Assembly (NCBI RefSeq): GCF_026210795.1 | Contig: NC_089432.1 | Location: forward strand, 3,906,001-3,970,000 | Direction: 5' to 3' | DNA: 64,000 nucleotides | DNA from: Rhizophagus irregularis | Taxonomy: Eukaryota; Glomeromycota; Glomeromycetes; Glomerales; Glomeraceae | Shown here: positions 33,164-43,411 of the stretch, one piece after another | Layout: the number at the start of each line of letters is the position of its first letter | Numbering within the stretch: the stretch's first letter is position 1 | Position numbers and translations under genes: made by a program | Notes under the pieces: generated by a model | The model's database searches: none | What the model was told of the DNA's origin: nothing | Seen by the model: the letters and a program-made list of their open reading frames with translations, nothing else

Positions 33164-33440
33164 CACTGGTCAAAAAATGATCTATCCTACACATATCCTA
33201 CACATATCTTACACATATCGGGTACCTAAAATGCGGAAAATCCTACACATATCCTATACATATCGGGTACTTATATATATCCTACATATATCGGGTACCT
33301 GATATGTGTATGATATGTGTAGGATATATATAAGTACCCGATATGTATAGGATATGTGTAGGATTTTCCGCATTTTAGGTACCCGATATGTGTAAGATAT
33401 GTGTAGGATATGTGTAGGATAGATCATTTTTTGACCAGTG
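33164..33440. mobile_element. Palindromic CACTG-ended MITE
   Basis: Starts CACTGGTCAAAAAATGATC and ends with its reverse complement; the arms are inverted copies almost to the centre and are built from CCTACACATATC and ATCGGGTACC words. The trinucleotide TTG lies directly outside both ends (33161-33163 and 33441-33443), so a 3-bp target duplication, as known for CACTA/CMC and Harbinger families. CACTG ends favour CACTA. No gene. Confidence 0.82.
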
Positions 33441-34602
33441 TTGGTGAAATGAACAACTTTTGTTAAGCTTAGAATGGTGATTATTAAGCTAGATTTTTTG
33501 TTATTTATAAATTTTGTTGAATTTTTTAATTATAGTGCTAATAAAAAAAATTTTTTTTATTAGAATAATATTATTAGGTCTATTTGGGCGTTATAAATGA
33601 GGTTTAATTGCAAAAATAGTTAAATATTATGTTTTTATTTGTTTATTTAAATTAGACATTTAATGCTTAATTCTTAATATTATAGTAATCATGTAAATTA
33701 TTATAACATTAAAAAAAACTTTAAAATTTTTAATTTTAGTTCGTTTAACAAGAAAATAAAACAAAAATTATTTATTCATAGAAAAATTCTTATTGACTAT
33801 TAGGTCTATTTACTTTGTTAAGTCATAAATACAAATAGTATAATATGAATAAGTAAAATATTTTTTTATATATATAAAAAGTATCTAAAGTAGCGTTAAA
33901 ATAAAAGATATTTATTGAATATTTAAAAAAAATAAGCAAAAGAATAAGGTTAAATAAATTTTCTTAATTTTTATTAGTTTGTTGTATTAAAATAACCATA
34001 TAATTGACTACTTTCTTTGGCCAGATGCAACCGAATAAAGTGAAGTTTTTGACTTTTAAAAGGTTTAAAAATATTTTTCAAACCTTGAACGAACATGTTT
34101 ACTATTATTGGAAAAAATGTTACATTGCATAAATATGGTGTTACCTTTGACCTAAAAATTTCGATTTTAATGTAATTTAGGCCGGCATTACGAATTCGGC
34201 CAGAATTAAGAAAATTTCGGCCAGAATTAAGATCTGAAAATTGTCGATTTTAGCCATTTGTACTAACTTTGGCCAACCTTAAGTTTACATATATACTATA
34301 TGCCATATAGCCATACTGTCCCAATAATTTATATTGAGATATCATAGTACAAAAAATCTCCCTCTAATTTTTGGGAACATTTCCACTGACTGATAATAAT
34401 TTAAAAAGTTCTATAAATATGAAAAATAAGCAACTAGAAACTCTTAGTATTTTAAAATAATACCAAAAATATGCAATTTAATTATTTTACATAGTATAAA
34501 ATTTTCTCAAAATTAAGCATTATAAAATTCTTACATCATAAAATTTTTCTATGTTGGCTAAGCACCTTGGTACCTTACATATATAAGCATTTTCCGGGGT
34601 CC

Positions 34603-35146
34603 TGCTAGCACCACCTACCTCCGGGTCTACGACCCGTCGCAGTACCTATATGGCCCCTATGGGGCTCAGGTATCCTCCATATATACTACCACCATGGCCA
34701 CAGCTGGCGCTGGTCACACTACTTTCCAACTCCTTTTTTTATCCATTTTTTCTTATACATAAAACTACTATGACCACTATGACCACTATGACCAGACTAC
34801 TAAAAAGTGGATAAAAATGCGAATAAAGCCAAAATCAGACAGAATATCCGGTCATAGTACTGGCCACAGTTCGAAAAACTTATGATAATACTATGGCCAC
34901 CTTAGTTAGCCCCTCAGGCTCTAAAACCCGATTTAAGCTATGACCACCCTTTATCTACATATCTGAGACACCGAACTATGCCACCGAACTATGACCACTG
35001 AACTATGACCACCGAACTATGACCGCCGAACTATGACCACCCTTTATCTATTTACCTGGAACACCGAACTACGACCGCTGAACTACGACCACCGAACTAC
35101 GGCCACTTTCCCCGTCAGAAAAAATAAGTAATTGAACAATGGGTAT
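34603..35146 (+). repeat. Left terminal inverted repeat of the Polinton-like element
   Basis: Starts TGCTAGCACCACCTACC and matches the reverse complement of 49682-50257 to the word AATGGGTAT. The inner half is a run of 15-bp units of the form CCGAACTATGACCAC, with unit number differing between the two ends (544 versus 576 bp). The outer tip may begin at AGCACC (34608), since Polintons usually start with AG. Confidence 0.92.
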
Positions 35147-35240
35147 ACCATAAGTAATATACAATAATGAACTTACACGCAGCCACTTCTCTTGCCAAAG
35201 ACCTTGGTCTCGATCTTGTAGACATTTATGGATTTCATAA

Positions 35241-36272
35241 ATGGATCCAAATGCAGGCATCGCCCTCAACGACCCGGATATAGTAGCAGAAATAGTCAGA
35301 AACCTTCCGGCCAAAGAATTCGGAAAGCACCTCAAGAGGACCCTGAACAATACTAATATAGGTAGGAGCTGATGATGCGTCGTCATCTTAGTAGCTCTCA
35401 ATATGTTAGAATTTGGGAATGCGTACAATCATCAAAAAATTTTGATAAGGTTAGAATTTGATTTTGCGTAATTTTGATTGGATTTTAGGATGGTAAGATG
35501 TTGGATTTGCTTATTTTTGGTATATTTTTGGAAATAAGTAATAATAATTAATTTTATTTAACGATCATCTTAAAATAAATTTTTTTTTTTCGAAAAAAAT
35601 CTTTTCTGTATTGCATACATAAAGTTTCATTGGAAATATGGTAAAGAGTGATTGGCTAACATAAATACGTTACTCATATTGTTAATGCAAAAAAAGTAGT
35701 ATGTATATGTGGGAAAGGAATTAAATTAAACCACAGGTATGAAGAAGATTATTTAAATAGACATGTAGCATGTTCAGGATGTAAAGCAGACGAAGACAGA
35801 GAACAATTTGATATAACTAATAAAAGAGCCAATTAAAATTTTAAAAACTGACTTGAAGTTAGAGGATTAAAATGTGTATTTTGTAAAAATTTCAGGGGTT
35901 AGGAGCTATAAATGCGTACTGATCATAGTCAAAAGTGCTGCGTACAGCTAATAGTAAATTTTTTTTTCTGGACCTTACCTATATCAGTATTGTTCGGGGT
36001 CCTACCTCAAGATAAACAGACTCTGGTACAACTGTTGTAAAGCCGAGTTGTGGAAGCGATATGAGAAAGCCAAGAAGACATACGACAGGACAGTAGAAAA
36101 GAAGGAAAAGCGGGGGATGATCTTGGTCAATCATTTGAGGAGAAGGGTATTGGAAATCGTGAACTTTATGAGCTTAATTGGAAGGAGTATCAAAAAGCTT
36201 GTAAAGAGTTAACGGACGCTAGAAAAGAGCAAATGATGGTAAGGTGGGCTCTTGAGCGATGTGGATTTTACT
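35241..36272 (+). pseudogene. F-box-like ORF of the Polinton-like element, split by a nested element
   Basis: The first piece (35241-35336) begins with ATG and reads DPDIVAEIVRNLPAKEFG; the piece after the nested element (from 36012) reads INRLWYNCCKAELWKRY and then turns basic and helical. The pattern of hydrophobics with NLPAK and a late W is that of an F-box, the Skp1-binding motif that recruits SCF ubiquitin ligase. A second F-box-like protein of the same element at 42101-42517 has the same arrangement. Treated as a fossil part. Function inferred from motif only. Confidence 0.55.
35337..36003. mobile_element. Small GGACCC-family element with 8-bp target duplication
   Basis: Ends AGGACCCTGAACAATACT and, reverse complemented, AGGACCCCGAACAATACT. 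The 8 bases ACCTCAAG flank both sides (35329-35336 and 36004-36011). The inside holds a short coding remnant near 35690-35880 with a zinc-finger pattern (VVCICGKGIKLN, LNRHVACSGCK), seemingly the N-terminus of a transposase, so this is an internally deleted derivative. It lies in the F-box-like ORF of the Polinton-like element. Its ends resemble those of the 3-kb element at 31605-34603. Confidence 0.87.
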
Positions 36273-36323
36273 AAATATACGTGGATTGAAAAGGGGAAAG
36301 GAAAGATTTAGAGCAGTCGTAAA

Positions 36324-36795
36324 TTAGAGCTCCGAACGAGTCGAGTCGAGTCGAGTTATATGTAAACTCGATTCGACTCGAGTTAAATCGAGTCAAGTCG
36401 AGTCGAGTTAAAATTATAAAAATATAAACTTGACTCGATTCGAGTCGAGTTGGCCCGTCAAACCGAATCGAGTCGAGTCGAATTAAATCACGTGATTTTA
36501 TTCGGCTATGTCGATCATTTCCTTTTTTTGGCGATAGCTGTTCCACAAAATTCCATTTTTGTAATTTTCAAAAATTTTTCGTCTCGGATTTTGTGTAACA
36601 TAATTTCCAAAAAAGGAAATTCCATAAATTTGGACGGAATTATGTTTAATTCGGCTTAACTCGACTCGACTCGATTTTATTAAATTATTAACTCGACTCG
36701 ACTCGAATCATTTTGATTGTAATTTTCAACTCGACTCGACTCAACTCGACTCGACCAACTCGCAAGTCAACTCGACTCGTTTCAGAGCACTAGAC
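36324..36795. mobile_element. Palindromic hAT-type MITE with GAGTC-rich arms
   Basis: The left end TAGAGCTCCGAACGAGTCGA (36325) and the reverse complement of the right end, TAGTGCTCTGAAACGAGTCG, define the arms, which are long runs of CGAGT/ACTCG words. The centre holds a further inverted pair (CATTTCCTTTTTTTGG near 36518 and TTTCCAAAAAAGGAAATT near 36604). The 7-mer TCGTAAA lies at 36317-36323 and 36796-36802, a probable hAT target duplication. The plan is the same as in the element at 11550-12077, whose arms use GAGCC in place of GAGTC. Confidence 0.83.
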
Positions 36796-36839
36796 TCGTA
36801 AAGGTTTGTGGTTTATAGTTTTTTTTTTACCCCTAGAAG

Positions 36840-36981
36840 ATAACCAGATATAACTAGAGGATCGCAGAACCGCAGAACCGCAGGACTACAGGACTACAGG
36901 AGGGTAACCAGGTAGGAGTGCAGATCTTTGGAAAAAATATTCGGCAATTGAAGATTAGGTAACTATAAATTAGTACTCGAT
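36840..36981. repeat. Short 8-bp direct repeats upstream of the helicase
   Basis: Around 36860-36900 the sequence runs as two copies of CGCAGAAC followed by two of AGGACTAC. It lies in the 5' region of the SF3 helicase gene and is inside the Polinton-like element. No function can be assigned. Confidence 0.5.
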
Positions 36982-38114
36982 TTGATAGAACAAAAAATAA
37001 CTGCCCAAGTTCCAGCAATCTTTAACCCCAACAACCGTTTCTTTTACGATGACCTTCTTAAAAAGTGTATAGGTACACACACAAAAGAAAGCGTCAATTC
37101 AGCAATCTCAGCTTCTGTGGCTTTCATCACCACGAAGTCCGGCATGTGGATCAGAAAAAAGAAGGCTTATAATAGAAGCATATACTTCGAGTTTGCTGCA
37201 GATCTCAAGGGAATTTCTACTAAGCACAAGGTAAGTATTCAGTCAGATGCAGGAGAAGATGATGGTATGACCACATCTACTAAGTTAAAGGACCTTCTTA
37301 TCCATGCCTCAGTTACAAAGATCTGTTATACAGATGTAAACTTCATGCCGTATCCCCCAAATGCACCAAAGTATAATCCTGAATTCTTCAATCTCTTCCT
37401 AGGTTTCAGGGCTCAACCTGCTAAGCGCATCAAACTAAATCTAGTTAATTCAATTATCCGACACGTTCATGAGGTATGGTGTGCAGAGGATAAGCAATTA
37501 ACCATATACATCCTCAACTGGCTCGCATTTCTAATTCAAAATCCAGACAAAAAACCCGGTACAGCAATTATCATGCGCAGTCCCCCAGATGTGGTAAGAA
37601 TATCTTAACCGATTTTATCGGAGAACGTATTCTTGGCCGTGAAAACTTCCTCTCCACTACGCGTTTTGAAGATATAATGGGAAGGTTCAATGCAGCTGTT
37701 CGTGCCAAAAAACTCATCATCCTCAATGAATGTGATATGACAGGTAAGGAATGGCATGGAGCAAATAACTGACTTAAAAGTTTAATCACTGAGCCTTACA
37801 TCTCTATTGAGAAAAAGGGGATAGATGTGAAGGTTATTGATGACTTTGCTGGCTACATGATCCTAAGTAATCATGCTATGCCAATCTGCATAGAAATGGG
37901 AGATGAAAGATTTATAGCCCTCAATGTATCAGACAAATATAAGGGCAATAGAGAATACTTCGGTTCTCTCGTAAAAGTATTAGAAAATCTGGATACAGCC
38001 AGTTCCTTCATGTCCTACCTACTTAGCCGAGACTTAACTAGCTTCAATCCCCGATCTATTCCTGATACTCAAATAAAACGGGAGTTAATCGAAGCAAGTA
38101 TCCTGAATCTCTAG
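36982..38114 (+). pseudogene. D5/SF3-type helicase of the Polinton-like element
   Basis: The region carries the D5-family pattern: NPEFFNLFLGFRAQP and IIRHVHEVWC before the ATPase core, YILNWLAFLIQNPDKKPGTA leading into the P-loop strand, then ERILGRENF, FNAAVRAKKLIILNEC (Walker B region), a segment KSLITEPYISIEKKG and the sensor-like GYMILSNHAMPI with DERFIALNVSDKY. SF3 helicases of this type unwind DNA in NCLDVs, virophages and Polinton-like viruses; classical animal Polintons mostly lack one. The copy is broken (about two or three breaks). The downstream ORF at 38139 probably holds its winged-helix end. Confidence 0.78.
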
Positions 38115-38138
38115 CGTTTTATACAATATTACCTTGAA

Positions 38139-39461
38139 ATGATGTGGCCCGACAATTGCGACACACTTGAAATCCTGTGTACAAATTTCTATAGCACTTA
38201 CCAGAATTGGTGCAGTGAAAAGGGTGAAAACAAAACACTTAGTGATAATAAGTTTGGTATGGAGATTAAGCAATTCATTCCTAAAACTCGCCCAAGACGT
38301 TCAGGTGCTCGAATAAACTATTACATACTAGATAAAGCAAAAATTGCAAAGAATTTTAGTAGAGTAATCCAGGAGACACAAGACATACAGGATGTACAGG
38401 TAGATCAAGAGGAAGTGGAGCTAGTTGTTGAGAAACCTGCTGAGGAAAAACCCGCTCCTGTCGAGAAGAAGCCTACTAAAGAGAAACCAGTTTTCAAAAA
38501 GACTCCACCACCAGTACCACTTAAGCCCGAGTGCTTGAAGATAAAACCCGTACCTGTTATCAATGAGGATCCTATTCCTGAAGAATCTCCAGCTTCTATA
38601 GAGTCAGATACTGATGAACCTATAGATAGCTTCTCAGACTGTTATCTATCTGATGAGGAACCTAATTAAGAAAATGAGCCGCCTGCTGAGGAACCTGCAT
38701 TTAAAGCTGATGATGACTACGACGTTTTAGATGACTTGCTATCTGACTCAGATTCTACAATCGCTAACCCAGTTCTTGAGCAACAACCCGAGTCACCTGC
38801 AGAATCTTCTGCAAAATCTGAATCCCTCGCAGATTCCAAATCTTCTACAGAACCTGTAGTAGAACCGGCTCCCAAAGAGCAACCTATCCCAGAACCCGAC
38901 ACAGAACTAGAAGTTGACTGGGACCCTGAACTAAAGGAAGGTACTCAAGCACACTGGGCTTGGCACGAAAGACACTGATGGGATCGTAAGCCATGGGTCA
39001 AGAATTCAAAGGACCAGGTCTTCAATGATCTCTATAATACAGGTAAGGAATTATGGGCTAAGTACCAAGACGCGTCAGACGAGTATGACTGGGAAATACT
39101 CGCGTTTGAAGTAGAGGAATGTCCCACAACACGTATTGAGGACTAGTACCAGTACTACTTTATGGAAGTAGTAGACCACTTCAAGGACTGGATCGAATAT
39201 AATGGGCACTTACCTAAAACACCTAGCTGTAAAAAACTCGCAGATCTAATAAGAGTATACAAGGAGGATCGTGATGCCGAGATTATCCCTACCACCTCTG
39301 GTTATGAAACTATGAAGATGAATAAGGGTAAAGCACGAGAAATCCCAGAGGAACGTCCAAAAACTGATATGGAACGTAAATGGAAAGCCGCCAATGGAAT
39401 TGTCGACGACTGGGATGAAGAGGATCTTGATTGTGTATGCAGCAAGATTGACTCCTTTTAA
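38139..39461 (+). pseudogene. Helicase tail and proline/acid-rich low-complexity region
   Basis: The first 60 residues (38139-38330) look like a winged-helix C-terminal domain of D5-like proteins (LSDNKFGMEIKQFI, RINYYILDK). They are followed by a long tract rich in P, E and K (KPAPVEKKPTKEKP, TPPPVPLKP), then acidic S/D/E stretches, and finally a segment (39162-39461) reading HFKDWIEYNGHLPKTPSCKK and ending DDWDEEDLDCVCSKID. No enzyme is recognised in the low-complexity part; it could be a disordered linker or a separate regulatory protein. Fossil part with about two breaks. Confidence 0.5.
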
Positions 39462-39544
39462 TAAGATAAGCACTTCTTAGTTATCTTATATTTTTTGTAT
39501 AAAAAACCTATATTACAACTGAACACAATTCATAAATACATCAA

Positions 39545-41423
39545 ATGGTTTATTCAGAGATTGTCCGTGCTTTACCTACAAGACCAGATATCAAAGAATT
39601 ACAGTATTCAGGCGCAAGATTTTCCAGAGGAGCAATAGCAAGACTTGGACAGCGACTCCAATCCCGGTATCCGACACATAAATTTCAGATTCTGCTCCCT
39701 ATGAAAACTGGAAACCCGGTGGATGGACATCAGGAAACCAACCAGCCAGCCTCTTCTCACTCTTGGACCACTACAACGAAGCACAACTACCAGATGACGC
39801 AGACCCTAATTATTTTGAATGATTCATAATTTATGTGAGAGATGCCTACCGGTTGCAGGGAGTTGCAACGGGGAGCTAAATGATTGCCTGTATGAACGCC
39901 TGAAATATATCTACAGCACATTCTCTAAAATGCCAAAGTCAATCGAAAAGCCCGAGTATATCAAAAAGGCATTAGGTCTCAATCGTGATGCTCCAATTCC
40001 AGTCTCATATATGGATAAGGTTGAACAACTTGCAGGAAGCTTTGCACTTAATATTGTAGGGGATTCCACTTGAATTTCTAAAAGCAAATCTGACAGACGT
40101 GCAACACTTATCCTGTCTGAAGGCCACTACTCTCTTGCACTGAATCCCGGAAGACTCCATCCTAGCAAATTAGATAGAAAACAAAAGTCTTTCTTTGTTT
40201 ATTGTGAAGATGGGGTTAATAATGTAGTAACAATATACAATGGTAAGACAGTTAAGTCTCTTACAGTTAGACAGTTTCAGAAAGGTAAGAACTCTGATAG
40301 TTACTCCTTCATCCCTATCGAGAAGAATTGTAAAACTGAAATATATGAAACACTTGAGGAAACATACCAGAGGATCCATGAAGAGCGGGATTCCTTCCTA
40401 CAGGCTACAAAGAAGTTCGGTTTAGGAATCAACTTATCTTACCACAACTGGTCGTACAAGAGAACTGCACTCTGGCTTTTTGAACGGTTTAGTGTAGGGG
40501 TTCCAGCAAATGATCCTCTTGACCCAGTCGAAGCAGAGTGGATAAGTGATGCAATGATGGGAGGTCTTATCTAGGCAGATAATGAATGGAAGGGTTATGG
40601 AAGGCAATACAACATGACAAGTTTGTATCCAAGTATTCAGCAATCAAATGCAAACTTTCCAATCCGACAAGGTAAGTTTCAAATACTCAAAGACTTTGTA
40701 GACCACAGAGGTTATGCCTTGTATGGATTATTTCGTGCTAGCTCCCAGGGAGCGCCCAAGGGCAAGGTAAGTGGTAATGACATTCTCTTCTGACAGAATA
40801 AGAGGGGAGTCTATACATTCATTGACTTACAACAAGCAAAAAAACTTGGTCTCAATATACAGTTAATCCAGGATGGAAAGCCAAATGCCTTGATATATGA
40901 TAGAGAAGCAAGAATTCCTGGGACTGTAATATTTGGTGAGTATGTTCACTTTCTCTTCAATATAAAGAACCAGGGTGGCGTGGCCGGTCGTGTTGCAAAA
41001 AGAGTTCTCAATACACTATGGGGAGCACTCTGCCAAAGGAAACACAATTACAAGATACTCACCACAGATCAAACAGATCCATTCAAGTTTCCAGAAGGCC
41101 ACACACTTGACTCCATCGTACCAGTAAGATCTGACCAGTGGCAATTCCAGTTCACAAACCCAGGTAGTCCCTTCAAGGGTAAGTATCCTAGGATCGCTCC
41201 ATTCTTATTAGCATATGGACGGAAGACGACTTCAGAGTTATTAGAACCATATAAGGATAAAGTACGACGCATCCATATAGATGGATTTATTCTAGAGGAA
41301 CAGCTGAGTAGTCCTACACTTATTACTTGTCCAGAAAATGCATCCAAAGCATTGAAAGCTCTCAAGTTTGAAACTGCAGAATACTGCCATGTGAAAAATG
41401 CAAACAAGGTTATCTGGACATGA
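39545..41423 (+). pseudogene. Protein-primed type family B DNA polymerase (PolB) of the Polinton-like element
   Basis: Recognisable landmarks in order: CNGELNDCLYERLKYI near 39860 (the NDC block of DNA_pol_B_2 proteins), the palm motif MTSLYPSIQ near 40614, KRVLNTLWGALCQRK near 41010 (motif B), and RIHIDGFIL near 41270 (motif C region). The order and the SLYPS-type motif fit the protein-primed polymerases of Polintons, adenoviruses and linear plasmids. It would replicate the linear DNA from the ends. Fossil with several breaks, no intact reading frame. Confidence 0.82.
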
Positions 41424-41536
41424 TTGCCAAGAATGCGGTTGGGTTTACAGTAGGTATATATATTTTTTCTTGCTTGAATGTAAAATCAATTTGAAGATTC
41501 CTATTTATTACAAAGTACAAAAAAGTATAAGGAATC

Positions 41537-42007
41537 ATGTCAACATATACCGAATTAGCAAGCATTATTAACAGCACTGACAGCATTAGTGATGAAGTTA
41601 TTTATGATGCATCATGCAATCAGTTCACCATTGTCTCTGATGAAACTGTCTTCAAGATTATCCGTGCATTGAAAGACACTATAGTAGTCACATTAGTATC
41701 TGGGTTTAGCAAAACCAGCTACCTTGTCCAGGATCATGTGAAGTATATCAAGAGAATCCAGACAGCAAAGTCTTCTGTATCATATGTGAAGTTCGTAGCC
41801 AGAAAACTCTTCCCAGATAATGCAGCATATACTGCTAAGATAGCAAAGATTCGTGAATCATACAAGAATAAACAAGCTCTTTTAGACAAACTTAAGGCCC
41901 TCTTCGAGTTGTATTATAATGTGACTAAGGACTCATTAACAGGTCCCCCAAAGCGAGCTGTCACTATGAATGAGGCTGAGAAAACCTTAGCAGAACTTCT
42001 TGTATAA
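41537..42007 (+). CDS. Unidentified 156-residue protein of the Polinton-like element
   Basis: An open frame with its own ATG, spaced 114 bp after the PolB region and 94 bp before the F-box gene. Mostly helical in pattern, with a lysine-rich middle (KYIKRIQTAKSSVSYVKFVARKLF) and the ending PPKRAVTMNEAEKTLAELLV. No signal peptide or membrane segment. I do not recognise it. Position between replication and packaging genes would fit a small structural or DNA-binding protein, which is only a guess. Confidence 0.55.
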   Translation: MSTYTELASIINSTDSISDEVIYDASCNQFTIVSDETVFKIIRALKDTIVVTLVSGFSKTSYLVQDHVKYIKRIQTAKSSVSYVKFVARKLFPDNAAYTAKIAKIRESYKNKQALLDKLKALFELYYNVTKDSLTGPPKRAVTMNEAEKTLAELLV

Positions 42008-42100
42008 GCGGCTTCTGTACGAATTTAGTTTATATTTTTTATCCATTTGTAATGGGCATACAGTAATTGAAGATGGCTATAGTATAAGTAACATAACATC

Positions 42101-42517
42101 ATGTTGGACCGATTACCAGTAGAAATAGTCGAACGCATTGTTGCAAAGATCCCAGATACTGACCTTATTGCAGCGAGTAAAGTAGATAGTGTGTGGTGGC
42201 AGGAGGTTCGTCAAGAAGCATATAAGAGATGGAAAAATTACGCTACTACAATTGGGCATGTCCAAGCTCTTGGAAAGCCGTTTGAAAAAGGGAATATTGA
42301 CTGGATATCATTTGAAGATGTAAACGACTTCTATAAAAGATGGATAGACCGCCTCACCGAGGATCAGCTTTATATTATGGAGAAAATACTTAGGAATGGG
42401 ATGGTCGTAGATCTCCAAGAGAGGGAAACCATAGAGTATGCATTAAGTGAACAAAGATGGGGAGGCGACCCTTGGGGACTGAACTGGGAGTGGAACGAAT
42501 GGACTCAACAGGAGTAG
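42101..42517 (+). CDS. F-box-like protein of the Polinton-like element
   Basis: 138 residues starting at an ATG. The N-terminus LDRLPVEIVERIVAKIPDTDLIAASKVDSVWW has the F-box layout (LP-x-EI, IVxxI, DL, late W), followed by KRWKNYATTIG and a W-rich acidic C-terminus. F-box proteins bind Skp1 and bring substrates to SCF ubiquitin ligases; viruses such as poxviruses use them to redirect host degradation. There is no substrate-binding repeat, so the short C-terminal part would have to do this. A second F-box-like ORF lies near the left end of the element. Confidence 0.7.
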   Translation: MLDRLPVEIVERIVAKIPDTDLIAASKVDSVWWQEVRQEAYKRWKNYATTIGHVQALGKPFEKGNIDWISFEDVNDFYKRWIDRLTEDQLYIMEKILRNGMVVDLQERETIEYALSEQRWGGDPWGLNWEWNEWTQQE

Positions 42518-42544
42518 CTTATTTATCGGGTATCCTCATATTTC

Positions 42545-42725
42545 TTGACAAGGACTGATGACCATATAACCTTATCATCAGGTATCCTTGCATTTTTTCG
42601 ACAAGGACTGATGACCATATAACCTTATCATCAGGTATCCTTGCATTTTTTCGACAAGGATTGATGACCATGTAACCTTATCATCAGGTATCCTTGAATT
42701 TTTTCGACAAGGATTGATGACCGTG
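42545..42725. repeat. 3.5 tandem copies of a 53-bp unit
   Basis: GGACTGATGACC-type words start at 42552, 42605, 42658 and 42711, so the period is 53 bp. Each unit contains TATCCTTG and CAAGGA, which can pair as a small hairpin around the intervening T-rich loop. It lies between the F-box gene and the adaptor-like gene and could end or start a transcript. Confidence 0.85.
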
Positions 42726-42787
42726 TCACTTGGTTATTGTAAATTGAAGAAAACTATTAGGTATGTAGATACGTACAGAAAAAAGAC

Positions 42788-43366
42788 ATGTCTTACCCTT
42801 ATATAGCTAACCCTATAACTGGACGTCCAATTATTATCGGTGGAGATACCTTTAATCGAATAGTTATGGAATCCCATGATTATATCGATGGAAGGCTTGT
42901 CCGTAGACAAACTGCACCTCCACCTGAAGAGCAACCTGTATATTTAAATACAGATACAGGACGTTATGTTCGACGTGGTACTAGAACATATCATAGACTG
43001 ATTGAAAGTGACTATGAAGTAGTTGAGGATTACTACCTTGTCCATTATGAAGAAGAGGCGCTTATAGAGGAAATCATCAATGAAATACGCTATAATGAGG
43101 AAAATCTTGATGGCCAGCGGTTAACTTTCAATGATATACAACAAATCAGGACTGCTATTCAGGCTGACCAAGATGAATATGATGATTTTATCTTACAGCA
43201 GGATATGACTGATATGACAACTATCGGTCCTTCCGGTCGTCCACAAACTTTGGAGGACCATACCCCGAGACTTGCAGAGCTTAATATTGAGTTGTGTAGG
43301 GAATGTCTCATGCCTGTAAGCCCAAGTGACTTAACGGACAAGTTGTGCAAGGACTGCTCCGAATAG
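42788..43366 (+). CDS. NPxTGR/GG adaptor-like protein with C-terminal C4 zinc motif
   Basis: 192 residues. It opens YPYIANPITGRPIIIGGDTFNRIV, and a second copy of the pattern comes at about residue 57: LNTDTGRYVRRGTRTYHRLI. This short motif (N-P-x-T-G-R, G-G-x-T-[FY]) is, as I recall, widespread in NCLDV and Polinton-related proteins, including those named 2-cysteine adaptor. The middle is acidic and helical and the end has CRECLMPVSPSDLTDKLCKDC, a C4 zinc ribbon. Whole reading frame. Probably a virus-derived accessory protein; its target is unknown. Confidence 0.6.
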   Translation: MSYPYIANPITGRPIIIGGDTFNRIVMESHDYIDGRLVRRQTAPPPEEQPVYLNTDTGRYVRRGTRTYHRLIESDYEVVEDYYLVHYEEEALIEEIINEIRYNEENLDGQRLTFNDIQQIRTAIQADQDEYDDFILQQDMTDMTTIGPSGRPQTLEDHTPRLAELNIELCRECLMPVSPSDLTDKLCKDCSE

Positions 43367-43411
43367 TTACTTAATTTTGAATAATTCTTTTTTACATAAA
43401 GAAAGATAGCC

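Larger units (their letters stand above)
31605..34603. mobile_element. 3-kb TIR element of the GGACCCCG family, without gene
   Basis: The left end AGGACCCCGGAAAATACTTA matches the reverse complement of the right end AGGACCCCGGAAAATGCTTA, and the similarity runs on through TATATNGGTAAGGT. The inside is A/T rich, contains no supported gene, a 185-bp tandem array (31865-32460) and a nested palindromic MITE (33164-33440). No target duplication is visible. Its right end abuts the Polinton-like element directly. The smaller element at 35337-36003 has related ends and an 8-bp duplication, suggesting a hAT-type family. Confidence 0.65.
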
